A stretch of DNA of 64,000 nucleotides, taken from Planctomycetota bacterium. Lineage in GTDB: Bacteria > Planctomycetota > Planctomycetia > Planctomycetales > Planctomycetaceae. The notes beneath the pieces were generated by a model that ran no database searches, had not been told where the DNA came from, and saw only the letters and a program-made list of their open reading frames with translations. The stretch is taken from NCBI GenBank assembly GCA_030836185.1, contig JAURQH010000050.1:186001-250000 (forward strand). Direction: 5' to 3'. Positions 61,935 through 64,000 of the stretch are shown piece after piece (position 1 is the stretch's first letter; every line of letters begins with the position of its first letter). Made by a program: the position numbers and the translations under genes.

Positions 61935-64000
61935 GTCGTTCTCCCTCTGACATATCCGGTTGAGAACGCGGAAACGATATGGTTGAACTTTCAGGAGTGT
62001 TTATGGATTGGTCGATCACTCTCTCGTAGTTCTTCAGGGTAAGCTCGGCAACTTTTTTCCAGTTCACCTCGAGTGAGTGGTTGATGGCTCTTTGTGCCAA
62101 CTCGTGTCGCAAATTGGAATCACTTGCGAACTGATACAACCCTCGCGACACATCACTGACATCATCCGCATCAACAGAAATTCCAGAATTACCTGCAACC
62201 TCTGGCATCGAAGAGTTGTTCCCGTAAAGGGCAGGTGTGCCGCAAGCCATCGACTCAAGAATGGGGAGTCCGAAGCCTTCATATTTTGAGATGTAGCACG
62301 TTGCGATGGCTGCTGTGTACAAGGTTGGCAAATCGTTGTCATCAACAAAACCGATGTAATGAATTCGTGGCGATTCCATCACCTTCTGTTCGATGATTGG
62401 CATCTTTTCCCAGCCGGCGGCCCCTGCGAGAACCAGATTGACGTCGAGTTCAGGGTGTTCTTCCACCAATTGATTAAAAGCGTCGATCAGAGTATGAATG
62501 TTTTTTCGTGGCTCGATTGTTCCCACAGAGAAAAAATACGGCCCACTCGGAATCGAATGACTTTTGCGGACATCATCAATGGTTTTTTGCTCCACGACGG
62601 GTTTGCACCAGTCGTGGCTGACAGAATTGGGAATCGTTTCGATCCGATCTCCGTCAATCGCCAGTTCGTCAACCATCGCTTGCCGCGTCGCTTCAGAAAC
62701 CGCAATGTACTGAGATCGCCGTTCTTCGACATAATTGAGCCCCATCAGTAATGTTCTGACGTTGGCAGGAGCCTGCAGTTCTGGACAAGCAATATGGGAC
62801 AAATCATGAACGGTCGTGATGAGATGGCCGGAGAAATGCTTAGAAAATTCGAAATTATTGGGTAAGGTCAGATGAATGATATCGTATTTTGTCGACTGCC
62901 CCGCGAGCAGGTTGCGTACCTTCTGAATTCTCTTGTGGGCCGAAAAAATGAGTTTCAGACAAAATAAACGAATCGACCGTGAGAGAATTGCTCGTACTTG
63001 ATTTGCTGCTTTTGCTTCTCGTCGTCGCTCACTGGCATGAATGATCCGATCCTGCATGCGGTTGCATTGCACAAAACTCTCTTCAGAAGATTCCGGTGGC
63101 CTTTTCTCCAAAATCTCTTCCTTGCACTCTTTGAGGGAGAGTATTCCAAAGCCCCCTAACGAAAGATCGAATTGCCATTGGTCATCATCCGCGGTGAGCT
63201 CTAAAATGGCGGCCAGCAACTCTTTGATGTATCTTCCGATACCATCTTGGTGGTTTCCCATGAGCTTTGAAGCATCAATGAGGACTCGTTTCTTACAGGG
63301 CTTTCGCTCATTTGTAGTGAGGCTACTTGAGATATCAGCAGAGGGCTCGACAGGGGGTGTTTGAGAGATTGAGAATTCCCGAGACGACGTGTTTGGCTGC
63401 CAATACCCCATCTCTTTCAACTGCAATCCATGTTGAGAATAATAGGCCAACTGAATATTCTCGGGCATCTCATCGAGCCAAGCTCCCACTTTTCCTCGTC
63501 GAAATTTTCCTTCGCGCCATCGTTTCCGATCTTGCTGATCGAAACCATGTTCTAACCCACTGCCGTAGGTAAAGTCTTTCGATCTTAAGTCATCGAACTT
63601 CGGTAGCTTGTCATAAGACGGTTTGGGTAAATCGATCCAGGGCCGTAATCGTTCCAGACATTCAATCGGCTTTTCAATCAATTCCTCAAACTTGATAATC
63701 AACACCGCTTTCGTTTTCCACTCACGAACATGCTCGCTCCAGCCACCAAAATATGATCCGTGAGAAGCCTTTGTGGCTTCAATCAAGTTTGTTTGAAGAT
63801 CGGATGTTGGTTCGAGCAATTGCTTCTTGTACCAGGCGAGTGAAACTGCACAGTCCCGACCATCTCTGACAAGATAAATCGCTGGAGCATCGCCCAAATT
63901 GTGTGGGAGTTGAGAGGGGCGGAGATGAGTCTTTACGATTGGATATTTGTGAAAGTCAGCGTCGAGTGGGTAGTCGGTTTCATCGTGATATGTACTCGAC
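61924..64000 (-). CDS. Sulfotransferase fused to a family 4 glycosyltransferase, N-terminus outside the window
   Basis: The frame is open to the right window edge, so the gene is partial; at least 690 residues are visible. The first about 180 residues belong to a sulfotransferase: IYLVRDGRDCAVSLAWYKKQL (3'-phosphate binding), IIKFEELIEKPIECLERL, and later GKVGAWLDEMPE; its 5'-PSB loop would lie beyond the edge. After a short linker the GT4 domain begins (KKRVLIDASKLMGNHQDGIGRYIKEL), with TTVHDLSHI, FSVGTIEPRKNIHTLI, and the nucleotide-sugar site EGFGLPILESMACGTP. One chain may therefore both glycosylate and sulfate. Its end overlaps the ABC transporter gene by 11 bases. Confidence 0.88.
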   Translation of the reverse strand, partial: SSTYHDETDYPLDADFHKYPIVKTHLRPSQLPHNLGDAPAIYLVRDGRDCAVSLAWYKKQLLEPTSDLQTNLIEATKASHGSYFGGWSEHVREWKTKAVLIIKFEELIEKPIECLERLRPWIDLPKPSYDKLPKFDDLRSKDFTYGSGLEHGFDQQDRKRWREGKFRRGKVGAWLDEMPENIQLAYYSQHGLQLKEMGYWQPNTSSREFSISQTPPVEPSADISSSLTTNERKPCKKRVLIDASKLMGNHQDGIGRYIKELLAAILELTADDDQWQFDLSLGGFGILSLKECKEEILEKRPPESSEESFVQCNRMQDRIIHASERRREAKAANQVRAILSRSIRLFCLKLIFSAHKRIQKVRNLLAGQSTKYDIIHLTLPNNFEFSKHFSGHLITTVHDLSHIACPELQAPANVRTLLMGLNYVEERRSQYIAVSEATRQAMVDELAIDGDRIETIPNSVSHDWCKPVVEQKTIDDVRKSHSIPSGPYFFSVGTIEPRKNIHTLIDAFNQLVEEHPELDVNLVLAGAAGWEKMPIIEQKVMESPRIHYIGFVDDNDLPTLYTAAIATCYISKYEGFGLPILESMACGTPALYGNNSSMPEVAGNSGISVDADDVSDVSRGLYQFASDSNLRHELAQRAINHSLEVNWKKVAELTLKNYERVIDQSINTPESSTISFPRSQPDMSEGERRAA

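Noticed and set aside
1-64000. CRISPR array, prophage, rRNA operon, toxin-antitoxin or defence island
   Set aside because: No regularly spaced repeats with unique spacers, no phage structural or integrase genes, no rRNA signatures and no recognised defence genes were found.

Overview
The window reads as the chromosome of a planctomycete, probably of the Planctomycetaceae (Gimesia / Rubinisphaera / Planctomicrobium-like); the genus is a guess. The evidence is a set of lineage-typical families: two DUF1559 proteins (prepilin-like N-terminus plus H-X9-DG motif), a TIGR03009-type protein, a sulfatase joined to a Pirellula/Verrucomicrobium-type heme-binding module, an acetylxylan-esterase-like hydrolase, and many secreted proteins and lipoproteins of unknown role. 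Gene order is mosaic: short operons on alternating strands with many convergent pairs a few bases apart.

Layout. 0-8.7 kb: an unassigned left edge, then the pyruvate dehydrogenase operon aceE-aceF-lpdA, a UPF0104-type membrane protein, and convergent citrate synthase. Together these carry pyruvate into the TCA cycle. 8.9-13.3 kb: two HtrA/trypsin-like proteins, one intact and one catalytically degenerate with a PDZ domain inside the protease fold, a TIGR03009+PASTA protein and a peroxiredoxin-like protein. 13.4-17.7 kb: tRNA-Gly(GCC), trigger factor, two ClpP subunits and a coiled-coil lipoprotein. 17.7-25 kb: a large unknown membrane protein, a gene-poor stretch with phased repeats, a pseudopilin-like gene interrupted by one in-frame TAG, fabI, a VCBS/FG-GAP protein and phosphoglycerate mutase. 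25-30.5 kb: an esterase, a lipoprotein and two DUF1559 genes. 30.5-31.6 kb: remnants of three insertion-sequence families. 31.6-35.7 kb: flagellar export genes fliN-fliO-fliP-fliQ-fliR-flhB. 35.8-38.1 kb: a DUF2071 protein, a FabZ-like dehydratase and truB. 38.4-42.3 kb: three Tad-type pilin-like genes and a polytopic membrane protein. 42.3-49.1 kb: a 1451-residue sulfatase/heme-dehydrogenase fusion, a VIT1/CCC1 transporter and a family-2 glycosyltransferase. 49.1-57.2 kb: ispG, a TPR lipoprotein, typA, a GH57 enzyme and galT. 57.2-64 kb: a WD40 pseudogene fragment, then a minus-strand operon of a sulfotransferase-glycosyltransferase fusion, an ABC exporter and two more sulfotransferases, which looks like a locus for making and exporting a sulfated glycan.

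Most genes are ordinary housekeeping. The least ordinary points are the FlhB without its NPTH autocleavage motif next to an insertion-sequence graveyard, the pseudo-HtrA with an inserted PDZ, the stop-interrupted pseudopilin gene, the two fusion proteins and the helically phased repeat array near 20.8 kb. No CRISPR array, prophage, recognisable defence system or rRNA operon was seen.
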